Assembly: GCF_900129725.1 (NCBI RefSeq)
Contig: NZ_FQWQ01000003.1
Span: 984,091-1,048,090, forward strand
Length of the DNA stretch: 64,000 nucleotides
Reading direction: 5' to 3'
DNA from: Chryseolinea serpens
GTDB lineage: Bacteria > Bacteroidota > Bacteroidia > Cytophagales > Cyclobacteriaceae
Positions 26,284-36,184 of the stretch are shown piece by piece (within the stretch, counting starts at the first letter, position 1; each line of letters begins with the position of its first letter). Made by a program: the position numbers and the translations under genes. The notes below the pieces were generated by a model. It worked only from the letters and a program-made list of their open reading frames with translations, was not told where the DNA came from and did not search any database.

Positions 26284-27297
26284 TTAGTTGTTCGTCAGTA
26301 TGATGTTGGTTCCGTCTCTTCTGGCGCGTATCGTGGAAACATCCTGGATGAGGCCAAGCACTTCTTCCAGTGTTTCATCTTCGATGGTGATCGACATGCG
26401 TTCATTCAGGGCTACCGTTGAGTCGGCTACGATGTTCACTTTATAGCGATTTTCCAGCTGCAGGATGATGTCGCGCAGGGGAGCGCTGTCAAAGCTGAGT
26501 TGTTCTTCTTTCCAGGCCGAAAAATTGGCAGGGTTCACTTTTTTGCGCGACACTTTGTTGGCCTCGGTGTCGAGCGTGATCTGGTCGCCCGGCTGCATCA
26601 CAAAATGGGAGTTCATGCCGTTGACGTATAATTCGATCTTGCCTTCTTCGAGCGTGGTCTTGATGGCGGGCTCGGCCGTGTAGGCTTGCACGTTGAACTT
26701 TGTTCCGCGTACGAGCACCTGGATGTTTTCGGCTTTGACAATGAAAGGCTGTTTCTTGTTTTTTCTGACATCAAAAAAAGCCTCGCCCTTCAGACGCACT
26801 TCACGGTTGGCGGTCCCAAACGTCGGAGCGTATTCCAGGGTGCTGTGCCGGTTGAGCCACACGAATGAGCTGTCGGGCAAAAGAATGCGCATGTTGTTCT
26901 CGCCGGCATTGTAGACCACCGTGCTTTGCCGCGTCACAAATTCTTTGGACAATACAAAAAAAATGGTGCCGGCCACGGCCAGCAGGGTGACGGAGGCCGC
27001 GATCTTTAAAAAGAGCGATGATTTGGGTTGACGTTTCAGTGCGGGGTGGGCGACGGTCCGGCCCGAAGCCTGGATGTCTTGCGCCAGTTGTTCCCAGGCA
27101 GCGTTGATCTTGGGTTGATTATACCGGGCCAGCGTGACCGAGGCCTGGTAGGTGTTGTTCATTTCATGGAAATAGCGGCGATTGGCTTCGCTTTCCTGTA
27201 CCCAGGCGTACAGCGTTTCAACATCTCCGTCGGAGGCGTGGCCTTCCAAAAAACGCGTGATGATTTCCTGGATCGGTTGTGGGGCTTCTTCGTTCAT
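26284..27297 (-). CDS. FecR-type anti-sigma factor
   Basis: A 337-residue single-pass inner-membrane protein: cytoplasmic N-terminal part (about 1-88) that would bind the sigma factor, one membrane helix (about 92-112), and a periplasmic FecR domain (about 120-225, ending in a VQPGDQI-like MQPGDQI) followed by a DUF4974-like C-terminal domain (about 255-335) that contacts the transporter's STN domain. It lies between the sigma gene and SusC on the same strand, the standard order. Confidence 0.92.
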   Translation of the reverse strand: MNEEAPQPIQEIITRFLEGHASDGDVETLYAWVQESEANRRYFHEMNNTYQASVTLARYNQPKINAAWEQLAQDIQASGRTVAHPALKRQPKSSLFLKIAASVTLLAVAGTIFFVLSKEFVTRQSTVVYNAGENNMRILLPDSSFVWLNRHSTLEYAPTFGTANREVRLKGEAFFDVRKNKKQPFIVKAENIQVLVRGTKFNVQAYTAEPAIKTTLEEGKIELYVNGMNSHFVMQPGDQITLDTEANKVSRKKVNPANFSAWKEEQLSFDSAPLRDIILQLENRYKVNIVADSTVALNERMSITIEDETLEEVLGLIQDVSTIRARRDGTNIILTNN

Positions 27298-27357
27298 AGG
27301 CTTCGGTGGCTAATACAATAAACTTAGCCCTTACCCCGACAACCCCTGAAAATATTT

Positions 27358-27963
27358 TTATTCGAAAAAGGCCAGCAGCAACACCAAGGCGATGTGCTCC
27401 CTGAGCTGGAGACGCAGTTTGGCCAGCGCCCGCGACATCTGGGTCTCTACGGTCTTTATGGAAATGTTAAGTTTTAGCGCGATCTCCTGGTATTTAAGTC
27501 CTTCCTGGCGGCTTAATTCGAAGATTTTCCGGCATTCGGTGGGCAGATCCTCCATGGCCGTATGGAAATCTTTTTCCAGGTCTTTGGCCAGCAGGGCATG
27601 GTAGGAGTGGGCGGCCTCGCCGGAAACTTCCTGCACATAGAGAAAGCGCATCAGGTCGGCGTGTTTTGTTTTTCGTTTCTGGACGATCAGGAAATTGAGA
27701 CAACGGTTTTTTACGGACGTGAACAAATAGGAGGAAAGGGACTGCTGTTCGTCAATTTTGTGACGGTCTTCCCAAAGGGTGGAAAACAGCTCTTGCACAA
27801 TTTCTTCGGCCTCGACGGGGTCATTCAAAAACTTGCGGGCATAGGCGCAAAGATTGGGGTAGAGCCTCCGGAACAAGAGCTCCAGACTTTTGGCATCACC
27901 TTTTTTGATACGGGCGATCAGGTCGGTATCGATCGGTTCGGACACCTCTTTCATGGCGTTCAC
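27358..27963 (-). CDS. ECF-type RNA polymerase sigma factor
   Basis: A 201-residue sigma-70 family protein with region 2 (about 25-95; FRRLYPNLCAYARKFL and EEIVQELFSTLWE) and region 4 (about 130-185; FELSRQEGLKYQEIALKLN with the helix-turn-helix ISIKTVETQMSRAL). This matches the Bacteroidota ECF group that works with FecR and SusC. It would direct transcription of the SusCD pair once the ligand signal is received. A second ATG three codons downstream is an alternative start. Confidence 0.92.
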   Translation of the reverse strand: MNAMKEVSEPIDTDLIARIKKGDAKSLELLFRRLYPNLCAYARKFLNDPVEAEEIVQELFSTLWEDRHKIDEQQSLSSYLFTSVKNRCLNFLIVQKRKTKHADLMRFLYVQEVSGEAAHSYHALLAKDLEKDFHTAMEDLPTECRKIFELSRQEGLKYQEIALKLNISIKTVETQMSRALAKLRLQLREHIALVLLLAFFE

Positions 27964-28401
27964 GACGTTTAAGAATCCATCCTCCAGGCCGCGCTGGTTA
28001 TTTTCAGGGCAGCCGTGATTTTTCCGGGCTCAACGGGAAATGTGATAAAAAGGCAACTTGTCACAGTTTTGTGGACACCGGGCATGTCCAAAAGGTGACG
28101 TCCAGGATGGGCTGATCCGTTGCTCTGCCAGATCCCGATCATGAACGATTCTGACAAAAATAGGGAGTTTTTTGTATTCGCGAAATCCGGGACCGGAACC
28201 GTAACAAAAACTTAGCACGACTTGGGGGACATTCCGAACGATGGCGAAGCGCTCCATTTCATCATTTCATTTTTTATATTTAAATCGGAAACGTGATGGA
28301 CGTACATTTTAGGAGCAAATGGTCACCACGATTTAACCTGTTCAAAAAAACAATCCCCAGGCGAAAGCCGTTATGCTAAGAATTGGTTTAAAGATCCCGT
28401 T
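27964..28401. other. Divergent intergenic region
   Basis: 438 bp between the sigma gene and the response regulator, which are transcribed away from each other, so it must hold both promoters. I see no convincing TAnnTTTG element, repeat, small gene or RNA structure in it. Confidence 0.6.
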
Positions 28402-28833
28402 ATGGTTGAAATATTATTGATTGAAGATAACCCTGACGACGCCCGCCTGGCGATGCGCGCATTAAAAAAGATCAACATCGTCGATGGGATCCACCATTGT
28501 GGCGATGGCGCCGAAGCAATCGATTTCATCTACAAAAACAAGGCATACCACGATCTGAAGCTTATCCTCCTGGACCACAAAATGCCCAAGGTGGACGGCC
28601 TTGAATTGTTGAAAAGAATAAAACGCGACGAATTGATGCGCCACATCCCCGTCGTGGTCCTGACATCGTCGAGCGAAGGCGACCACATCCTGGAATCCGC
28701 CCGGCTAGGCGCCAACGCCTACCTGGTCAAGTCCGTTGAACTTCCCGATTTCGAAGAACAACTGGCCAAAGTCGTTTTATATTGGATGAACATGAACAAT
28801 AGCCAAAACCCGTCGGCAGTCTCCGAAAAATAG
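28402..28833 (+). CDS. Single-domain response regulator (Rcp1-like)
   Basis: A 143-residue receiver domain with nothing attached. The acidic pocket is E8/D9, the phospho-acceptor Asp58 lies in LILLDHKMP, Thr88 in VVLTS and Lys110 in YLVKS; all are in place. The HKMPKVDGLELLKRIK stretch is typical of receivers paired with phytochrome-like or hybrid histidine kinases. No kinase gene is nearby, so it is an orphan. Output must come from protein-protein contact. Confidence 0.92.
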   Translation: MVEILLIEDNPDDARLAMRALKKINIVDGIHHCGDGAEAIDFIYKNKAYHDLKLILLDHKMPKVDGLELLKRIKRDELMRHIPVVVLTSSSEGDHILESARLGANAYLVKSVELPDFEEQLAKVVLYWMNMNNSQNPSAVSEK

Positions 28834-28861
28834 ACCAGCTCCCGCCATCCCATCCCCAGCC

Positions 28862-31800
28862 TCATTTCTCCACTTCGATTCGAACGCCTTCGCTGTGACT
28901 CGTAAACTCCGGGGCATACATGCTCTCGATCGTGGTGATACCATTCGAAAAATAACCGGCATTGTTTACGCGGAGGTCGTATTCGAAAACATAGACGCCT
29001 TTTTCCATCGTGTCGAAAAAGAAATGTGTGGCGGCGTCTTTGGTGCTTTGATAGTAGCCCAATCCGACCTGCCATTTATATTCCGACAACACATCCACCG
29101 GCTCGAGACCAGCCGCGCGCATGTCTTTCATGTGGAGGAATTCCATCTGCCGGTCCGCCCTGAGCTCGATGCGTACCCGCAGCAGATCACCAACCTTAAG
29201 GGCAGGGGAGCCTGGCTTCACCTCTGTTAAGAGCTCACCCTTGTCCGTCCGGTTCACGAGGAATAATTTTTTTGAAAGCTTCAAGGGCGTTTCCGCGGGC
29301 GTGATCTTGTCGAGGTCTTCAAAATATTGCCAGTACAATCCTCCCCACGCGATGCCGTTTTCTTTTTTGGCCAGGGTCACCGTGCTCAGGGCGGGGGTGA
29401 TGTCGTCCCCTTTCCACGAGGTCTTGAAATAACCCGTACCCGCTTCCACCGACTTGGCCTCGGGCGTGATTTTTTTTGAGCCTGCTGTCACGTCCAGCGT
29501 TTGGTTCAGGGGAAGCCACTCCGATCCAGTCAAGAGCAACGCGTAGATAGCTTCGGTGGTGGCTTTGGTGGTCTTCCATTGGCTGGTCTGTTTGTTCTTC
29601 AAGAGCCAGATGCGCATCTCGTCCAGCGTTTTAATTTTCTGGTCAGGAGCAATGGTTTTGTCATCGCTCTCAATTTCGTTGAACGCTTCGATCATGAGGG
29701 CCTGGGTTTCCACGGGCGCGTGATACCAATACCAACTGGGCGTATTTTCTTTCCAATACATACCCATCTCTTCGTTGGTGATGCTGGTCTCTTTCAGCGA
29801 GGCAACGATCGCCCTGGCCACGGTGGGATCGCCCTGGCGATGTTGGATCAAGGCGATCATTCCTTTTAAATACATATCGTTTTCTGTCCAGTAGCGCGCG
29901 GTCTGCTTTCGGTAATACTCCAGCACCGGCGCCAGTCTTTCACTCACGGCAACATCCGGAAAGAAGCTGCGCATGTACAAGTATTGAATTTGTTCCGGGC
30001 CGCAAGCCTGTTTATCGAGGAAGGCCCGGATCAGCTTTTCGGAGTCTTTACTGTTTTTGAACTGGATGTTTGCCTCACGCCGCAAGTGTTCATAGTCTAA
30101 AATGATCTGCTCATCGAGGAAGGCGACGGCCCTGTGCACGATGGCCGCCGCTTTATCATTGCCCGATACCACCTTCAGCTGTTTCAAATGTCCATAGCCG
30201 GAAGCAACGTGTTGTGTGATGTAGCAGCAGGAGTGATCGGCGCCCGTGAACCACGGGAAGCCGCCGTCGCCCCGTTGCATTTCCCCAAGCTTGCGCACCA
30301 CCGCCTCCGACTGATCTTTCATGGTGTTGAGATCAAACAAGAGACCGAGCCGCTGCGCTTGCTCGGTTTCACTTTGAGCGTCGCGCAGCCACGGCGTTTC
30401 TTCGATGATGATGGATTTTAATTCTGGATTTTTTTCAAGGTTGCTGGTCAAGGTGCCGGAGGCAGACCAGGCGGCGAAAACTTCTTTGATCTTCGGTTGG
30501 CTGTTGGCGATATAGCTCGCCAACGTGTTGGCGTAATAGCGGGAGAAGAGTTGTTCGGCACATTCGTGTGGAAATTCCATGAGATAGGGCAGCGACTTCA
30601 CGGCCAGCCACGCCGGGTTCGAGGTCACTTCCAGGGTCACCTGGTGGTGGACCAATGTAGTGGAGTTGGTGGTCTTTAATTTTTCCAGCGTAAAAGTTTT
30701 GGTCTGGCCGGCGCGCACAAACATGGGCAGCGATTCGGTAACCAGCATACGATTCGAAAGCACCGGCAAGGCATTCTGCTCGCCGTCGCTAAAACTCCCA
30801 GCCTTGGCCACTACTTTATATTGCAGGGCTTCGGCTCCCTGGTCGGGTACATGCAATTTCCAGGATACCTCCGTATTTCCTTTCGGTCCAGCCTTGAACG
30901 ACTTGGTTCTTACCTGGTTCCCGTAGTACACATCCACCGCCGCACCAGTCACGGGATTTGTTAATTGCAACGCCACTTTTCCTTCCTTGCTCTTTGAGGT
31001 GAGATTGGCAATTTTAACCGACAGGATCACGTCGTCGCCTTCGCGCAGGAAGCGTGGCATGTTGGGGGTCACCATCAATTCTTTTTGGGTAACGGCCTGC
31101 AAGGTTTGTGTGACCGTGACCAGGTCGCGTGTGTGTCCCAGCAACTGAAGCTTCCAACGCGTTAAGGCTTCCGGCGTGGTGAAGGTGAACCGGATCATGC
31201 CATTTTCGTCGGTGGTGAGGTGCGGAAAAAAGAAAGCCGTTTCGTTAAAGTTTTCGCGCGCGTTGATCTTCGCCATCACGTCATCCATTTTTTTCTGACC
31301 GGATTTTGTGGTCACTACGATCACCCCGTTGGCGGCGCGCGAGCCGTAAAGGCTTATGGCCGCATCGCCCTTGAGCACCTGCACATCGGCAAGGTCGGCC
31401 TGATCGATCTTCGAGGATTCTACGATCACGCCGTCCACCACATATAACGCGTCAGCGTAGTTCACAGAAGAATTGCCGCGGAGCCTTAAATAGCCCGAGC
31501 CGCCGGGCATACCGGTTATTTGTACACCCGCTACTTTACCTTCCAGTGCGGAGAAGACCACATCGCTTTCTTCCGTTTTTATAGTGGTAACCGACCCGGT
31601 CATGGATCTTTTCTCCTGGACGCCATAAGCCGTCACCACCACTTCGGAAAGCCGCATGATCTCTTCTTCCATCGTCACGTTCATAACATTCTTCCGGCCC
31701 ACGGCAGCTTTCGCGGTGCTAAGACCCACGAAACTAAAAATCAAAGTGTCGCCGCGGTCGGCCTCAAGGGAATACTCGCCCTGTGCATTCGTCTGGGTGC

Positions 31801-34800
31801 CGTTGGTGGTGCCTTGGATAACGATGTTCACGCCCGGTAGCGGTTCGCCGTCGTGCGTGGCCACCTTGCCATAGATAAAACCTTTCGCCCCGTTCCGGTT
31901 GTTGGAAAGAGAGACCTTGGAGGGATGATTGACGCTGGAGCCCGATGCATACAGCCGACCCAGGTAAAGCCCGTTGTAATATTGTTTGTTGCGGATGCTG
32001 AATCCAAACCAATACAAATCATCATGATATTGACGCGGTATCGAATAGAAACCATAGCCGCCATTTCGAATCGTAAATTTGGATACGCTGAAACTCCGGT
32101 CGCCCCCGGGTCTGTACAAAGAATAATACGCTTCGGTATGAACCGGGTTAAAGCGCCAGGCGTGTGGCGTGAACTGATCCAGGGATGCATCGTACATGGA
32201 CGCCAATATTTCGGTATGCTTCCGGAGGAAGTCGTCGCCGGTCACGGAGAAACTCCACGTTTCTTTTCCGCCGGGTTGCAACTTGTCTTTAAAGGTGACG
32301 GTCTCTATCTCGAGTTTCTTTCGCGGCGATTCGATTTGCGCGGTTCTGCTGCCCACAAGAAGCGCGTTGTAACAGGACGCACTGTAATGCACGGCAAACC
32401 CTGTGCCCATGCCCTCCGTCACCGGGATGGTGTATTCTCTCAGGTTCCCGGAGAAATGATCGACGTAGGTCTTCACGATCTTATTGTTCTTTTCAATGTC
32501 GATCGTGATCGTAAGATCGGCAGCGGCAGAACCGATCCGGACTTTGGCTACGTCACCGACCAGGTAGGAGGGTTTGTCCATTTCAAAAACCAGGAGCTGG
32601 TTGTCGTCAACGGTTTTGGCGGAGGGATCGAACACGGTGAAACGATGCAGGTCGGTGAGCGTGTCGCCCGACACGTCGACGGTGGTCAGCTCCATCACAT
32701 AGCTGCCGTTTGGCCAGGCCGGATTTATTTTGAAAGGTATTTCCTTAGCCACGCCGGTGTTGAAAGGAAATTCAGCCACGCGTTTTTCTTTTTGCAAGGC
32801 CTTGGGGTTTCTGCCGTCGTTATAGAGATCGTGCGGGAAGAGTTTGTGAAAGGCTTCTTCCGTCGCTAGCGGTATATCGGTGGCCTCCCAGGGAAACGGA
32901 CGTGCGGGCGCTGCTGGAAATTTTAGTTTATAGATCGCGACGTTACCTTTAGTGGGAACAAACTGACCGTTCTGATTTTCGGTGCTGATGGCAATGGTGT
33001 GCGACGGGTCTTTCCGGTTCATGCGAGCCGGTGCACTCACGTTGGCGACCAGTGCCGTGTAGCCCACTTTGACGATGAAGGTGGCGCTGCGGGTTTCGCC
33101 ATTCAGGTCCGTTACGTCGACCGTCACTTCATAGTGAAACACGGGATGTTCTTTTTTTGAAACCGCTTCGTCGGGTTCGGCGGAAAAGCTGATCGGAAAT
33201 TCGCCCGAGGCATCCGTCACGCCATTGCCAAACGCAATTTCGCGGTCACCCTCCCGCGCGTAGGAGTGATACCAATAGTACCAGCGGGGATACCGCACGT
33301 TCCGTTTGATGTGATAACTGAACCGTGCACCACTCACCTTCGCCCCGCTAAACGATCGTGCCGTGCCTTTCAATGTCACCGTGTCGCGCAGGATAAATGT
33401 TTTCGTCACAGGCTGAAACGATACTTCGAAGGTGGGTCGCTTATATTCTTCTACGGTTATCGTCAAATCGTCCGCATAAAAATCATCCATCTCCTCGTCA
33501 TAGAAGCGGCTTTCTTCTTCCATGTCTTCATCGGCCGTAAGCGTGTACTCGCCGGTGAGCCCATTGGCGGGAAGTTTAAACTCGCCGCTGAAGGAACCAT
33601 AAGCGTTCGATTTGAGGCGCATCTTGCTCACCTCCGAACCATTGACGTCTCTCAACAAAACCTCCACCCACTCTCCAGCCAATACCGAGGATTTCTTTTT
33701 ATCTCTTTTTGTAAGGATGCCCTTGAAGTAAACCGTTTGCCCCGGACGATAAATACTGCGGTCGCTGAAGAGAAAAGATTCCACGTCCACCTCTTCAGGG
33801 GCTTCGTCGCGGGGATATAAGTTGATATAATAATTTCCAAACGTGGCGCTGTCCACTCCGTGTCGCACGGTGGCGTAGATGTCGTAGCCGTACCGTTCAT
33901 TGCCATTCAACTCAACAAAGCCATTTTTGTCTGAGGTGTAATGAACGTCGACTCTACTCTCGGTGGTCGACTTCTGGTCCACTTTGAGATGGATGTCGGC
34001 GCCAGCAATAGGCTGGCCGTTGCTGCGGTTCACTACCTGAAAACGATATTGGTTTTGGAGACGGCCGTCGAGCAAGACCAGGTCCGTAACCTGGATGGAA
34101 GTGAAGGCTAAGATCGGGATGTTTTTTTTCAACGAAACAACACGAACCAAAACAAAGAACTTGCCGGCCGGCAGTTTGGGAAGAACGATTTCTGTGCTGT
34201 GCACCTGGTAGTCATGCAAATTCTTCAACCCGGTGTTCCATTTTGTCACGGGCATTAACTTGGAGACGGCATCGAGCAGAGCCGAGTCCGGAACATCCCG
34301 AAGGTCTTTCCTGTCGAAATCGGCAGTGACCCTGAACACGCCAACCGATATGCTGTCGATGTTCTGATACGAAACACGCAGGCGTGACAGCGCTCCGGTA
34401 GGAATATATTCTTCCCCCAGAAGCGAAAGCGTTGCGCGGAGCATGCTTTCTTTCAGTTGGGCACACCTCGCTGCACCGTCACTTTCCGGGAAACGCGCCA
34501 TCGCGGCGTCGCACAAGGCGATCGCTTCTTGTTTCTTGAATTGATCTTTTGTGTTCCCGAACGGTTTATATTGGTTGCCATCGCGATTGAGCTCGCTCGC
34601 CAGTTCAAACGCCACGAGCGTGGATGCCGGATGATGGCGATAGGTAGCCTCAAGTTTCTCCAACGCTTTCATGCGCAAGGCACGACCATCCTCAAACACA
34701 CCCTCCGCCACGAGGAACTCCAGCCTTTCCATTTCCAGGTCCACCAACGCAAACGTGTCTTTTGCCTGTTGATGAAAGGCAATGAGATTTTTCATGATCT

Positions 34801-35542
34801 GGATGCCTTGCCAAAGCGGCGACAAGCTATCGGCTGCCGGTGGAGGCGACAGCACATCGAACGAATCGAACAGGCGTGGATCTTTCAACGTAAACGCCTG
34901 GATCGCCTTCTTGCTGAGATTGTCGGAATTTGTATAGAAGTTCAGCGCGATATGGGCGAGCAGGTCATAAACATAGGGGCGGTACACCTTCGAGTTTTCG
35001 GCGGGTGTTAAAATATCGTTCAGCGTGGTGAGAGGGGTTGTCTTTAATACGGCCGCATCGCGAAGGGAATTTTGATAATGCCGGTGGATCTCGGCAAACA
35101 TCTGATCCGTGTCCCATGTACGGAAATCGGTCGCATTCACTTTTTCCGCCGTACGCGAATGTTGGTAGTAGGTGGACAGGTGTTCCTGAAAATATTCCCA
35201 ATACGTGCGGGCCAGCGCCGCTTCGAGGATATTCCGCAACGGCGCCCGGCTGATCGCGATCTCGGTTTTGAATTTTTGTACAATGCTCAACTCGGCGTCT
35301 TCCTGCAACGCCGAAATGAACTTGGCCTGGTAGAAGATCGCCTTTGCTGCCTCGGAAAGGTTGTCGTCGTGCCGGGCCTTCGCATAGATGCTGTCCACCA
35401 CGGCCTTTGCCGACCGCGGCAGCAAACGCACCTCATACTGGTAGACATCGCTCCAGTGTTTCTCGTAAAAAGTCAGTTTAGGTTGGGCGACCGCGGCGGT
35501 ATACAGCAACGAAAACAGGAGGACGGCGAAAATGGATCTCAT
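28862..35542 (-). CDS. Alpha-2-macroglobulin family protein with embedded carboxypeptidase-regulatory and TonB-plug module
   Basis: A 2226-residue protein; I choose the ATG at 35542 because it begins a clean Sec signal (to about residue 19, AVAQ). Order: helical N-terminal region (about 20-400), macroglobulin domains with the typical YRPGQTVYFKG near 595, then an insert at about 1218-1419, then the A2M domain (ENFNETAFFFPHL, about 1430), a thioester domain with CAEQ at 1661-1664 (Cys and Gln kept, usual Gly replaced by Ala), and C-terminal macroglobulin domains. The insert is a SusC-type CarboxypepD_reg domain plus a TonB plug (VVTAYGVQEKRSMTGSV, YGSRAANGVIVVTTK) without any barrel. Bacterial A2Ms trap proteases in the periplasm or at the surface. 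The plug lies roughly where the bait-region domain is expected. There is no lipobox and no penicillin-binding protein 1C neighbour. Confidence 0.9.
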   Translation of the reverse strand: MRSIFAVLLFSLLYTAAVAQPKLTFYEKHWSDVYQYEVRLLPRSAKAVVDSIYAKARHDDNLSEAAKAIFYQAKFISALQEDAELSIVQKFKTEIAISRAPLRNILEAALARTYWEYFQEHLSTYYQHSRTAEKVNATDFRTWDTDQMFAEIHRHYQNSLRDAAVLKTTPLTTLNDILTPAENSKVYRPYVYDLLAHIALNFYTNSDNLSKKAIQAFTLKDPRLFDSFDVLSPPPAADSLSPLWQGIQIMKNLIAFHQQAKDTFALVDLEMERLEFLVAEGVFEDGRALRMKALEKLEATYRHHPASTLVAFELASELNRDGNQYKPFGNTKDQFKKQEAIALCDAAMARFPESDGAARCAQLKESMLRATLSLLGEEYIPTGALSRLRVSYQNIDSISVGVFRVTADFDRKDLRDVPDSALLDAVSKLMPVTKWNTGLKNLHDYQVHSTEIVLPKLPAGKFFVLVRVVSLKKNIPILAFTSIQVTDLVLLDGRLQNQYRFQVVNRSNGQPIAGADIHLKVDQKSTTESRVDVHYTSDKNGFVELNGNERYGYDIYATVRHGVDSATFGNYYINLYPRDEAPEEVDVESFLFSDRSIYRPGQTVYFKGILTKRDKKKSSVLAGEWVEVLLRDVNGSEVSKMRLKSNAYGSFSGEFKLPANGLTGEYTLTADEDMEEESRFYDEEMDDFYADDLTITVEEYKRPTFEVSFQPVTKTFILRDTVTLKGTARSFSGAKVSGARFSYHIKRNVRYPRWYYWYHSYAREGDREIAFGNGVTDASGEFPISFSAEPDEAVSKKEHPVFHYEVTVDVTDLNGETRSATFIVKVGYTALVANVSAPARMNRKDPSHTIAISTENQNGQFVPTKGNVAIYKLKFPAAPARPFPWEATDIPLATEEAFHKLFPHDLYNDGRNPKALQKEKRVAEFPFNTGVAKEIPFKINPAWPNGSYVMELTTVDVSGDTLTDLHRFTVFDPSAKTVDDNQLLVFEMDKPSYLVGDVAKVRIGSAAADLTITIDIEKNNKIVKTYVDHFSGNLREYTIPVTEGMGTGFAVHYSASCYNALLVGSRTAQIESPRKKLEIETVTFKDKLQPGGKETWSFSVTGDDFLRKHTEILASMYDASLDQFTPHAWRFNPVHTEAYYSLYRPGGDRSFSVSKFTIRNGGYGFYSIPRQYHDDLYWFGFSIRNKQYYNGLYLGRLYASGSSVNHPSKVSLSNNRNGAKGFIYGKVATHDGEPLPGVNIVIQGTTNGTQTNAQGEYSLEADRGDTLIFSFVGLSTAKAAVGRKNVMNVTMEEEIMRLSEVVVTAYGVQEKRSMTGSVTTIKTEESDVVFSALEGKVAGVQITGMPGGSGYLRLRGNSSVNYADALYVVDGVIVESSKIDQADLADVQVLKGDAAISLYGSRAANGVIVVTTKSGQKKMDDVMAKINARENFNETAFFFPHLTTDENGMIRFTFTTPEALTRWKLQLLGHTRDLVTVTQTLQAVTQKELMVTPNMPRFLREGDDVILSVKIANLTSKSKEGKVALQLTNPVTGAAVDVYYGNQVRTKSFKAGPKGNTEVSWKLHVPDQGAEALQYKVVAKAGSFSDGEQNALPVLSNRMLVTESLPMFVRAGQTKTFTLEKLKTTNSTTLVHHQVTLEVTSNPAWLAVKSLPYLMEFPHECAEQLFSRYYANTLASYIANSQPKIKEVFAAWSASGTLTSNLEKNPELKSIIIEETPWLRDAQSETEQAQRLGLLFDLNTMKDQSEAVVRKLGEMQRGDGGFPWFTGADHSCCYITQHVASGYGHLKQLKVVSGNDKAAAIVHRAVAFLDEQIILDYEHLRREANIQFKNSKDSEKLIRAFLDKQACGPEQIQYLYMRSFFPDVAVSERLAPVLEYYRKQTARYWTENDMYLKGMIALIQHRQGDPTVARAIVASLKETSITNEEMGMYWKENTPSWYWYHAPVETQALMIEAFNEIESDDKTIAPDQKIKTLDEMRIWLLKNKQTSQWKTTKATTEAIYALLLTGSEWLPLNQTLDVTAGSKKITPEAKSVEAGTGYFKTSWKGDDITPALSTVTLAKKENGIAWGGLYWQYFEDLDKITPAETPLKLSKKLFLVNRTDKGELLTEVKPGSPALKVGDLLRVRIELRADRQMEFLHMKDMRAAGLEPVDVLSEYKWQVGLGYYQSTKDAATHFFFDTMEKGVYVFEYDLRVNNAGYFSNGITTIESMYAPEFTSHSEGVRIEVEK

Positions 35543-35661
35543 AAAGGCGTAGGCTGGTTCATCGTCCCCTAGGATGCGGGGGGCAGGGCTTTTCCATAAA
35601 ATAATAGAAATAAAACGATAACGCCCGGATGCTGCCAACAGCCAAAGGGTTGGCCCGGAAA

Positions 35662-35692
35662 CAAAAAAAGCCAGGAGCGATGCCCCTGGCTT
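35662..35692 (-). terminator. Rho-independent terminator of tatA
   Basis: On the minus strand AAGCCAGG and CCTGGCTT pair around a short loop and are followed by a run of T, 22 bp after the tatA stop. Confidence 0.85.
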
Positions 35693-35713
35693 ACATTATT
35701 TTTTTAAAGACGA

Positions 35714-35911
35714 TCAAAGATCCGTATCAATTCTCGGAACTTCTTTCTTCACGCTGTCGACTTCTTTTTTCACGTCACCGATCGCGTCTTTGAATTCGCG
35801 AACACCTTTGCCGAGGCCCTTCATAAAATCAGGAATTTTTTTACCTCCGAAGAAGACCAGGACAAACACTCCGATGAGTAAGATCTCCTGGGCACCTATT
35901 CCGCTTAGCAT
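35714..35911 (-). CDS. tatA: Sec-independent translocase subunit TatA
   Basis: A 65-residue protein with one N-terminal membrane helix (about 8-22), the [16 protein letters not shown] hinge and amphipathic helix characteristic of TatA/E, and a charged C-terminal tail. It multimerises to form the pore for folded proteins carrying twin-arginine signals. It stands alone here; tatC is elsewhere. Monocistronic, with its own terminator. Confidence 0.93.
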   Translation of the reverse strand: MLSGIGAQEILLIGVFVLVFFGGKKIPDFMKGLGKGVREFKDAIGDVKKEVDSVKKEVPRIDTDL

Positions 35912-36184
35912 AATTTTAAATGGTTAAAAGTTTAAAGTTTTATGTGTGCAATATTTGATCCTTTCTATCTCCCGCCACCGAACTCCCTTGCCGGGACAAG
36001 CCGTCGCGGGATTTTCATCCGGGCAAAACAACCAGAAAACAAAGATTTTGGCCGGTCGGGGGGATTTTTGGACGCGGGGGATTTCTGATACAAAAGAACG
36101 CAATCCGGACCGTCTTTTGAAGGATTATGTGCGGTTTTTTTGCCCCTTTTTTTGTTGAATCTTTGCGTTTTTACAACCCACCGA

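Noticed and set aside
35543-35638. N-terminal extension of the alpha-2-macroglobulin reading frame
   Set aside because: The extra 32 codons precede a clean signal peptide that must be N-terminal, so the start was placed at 35542.
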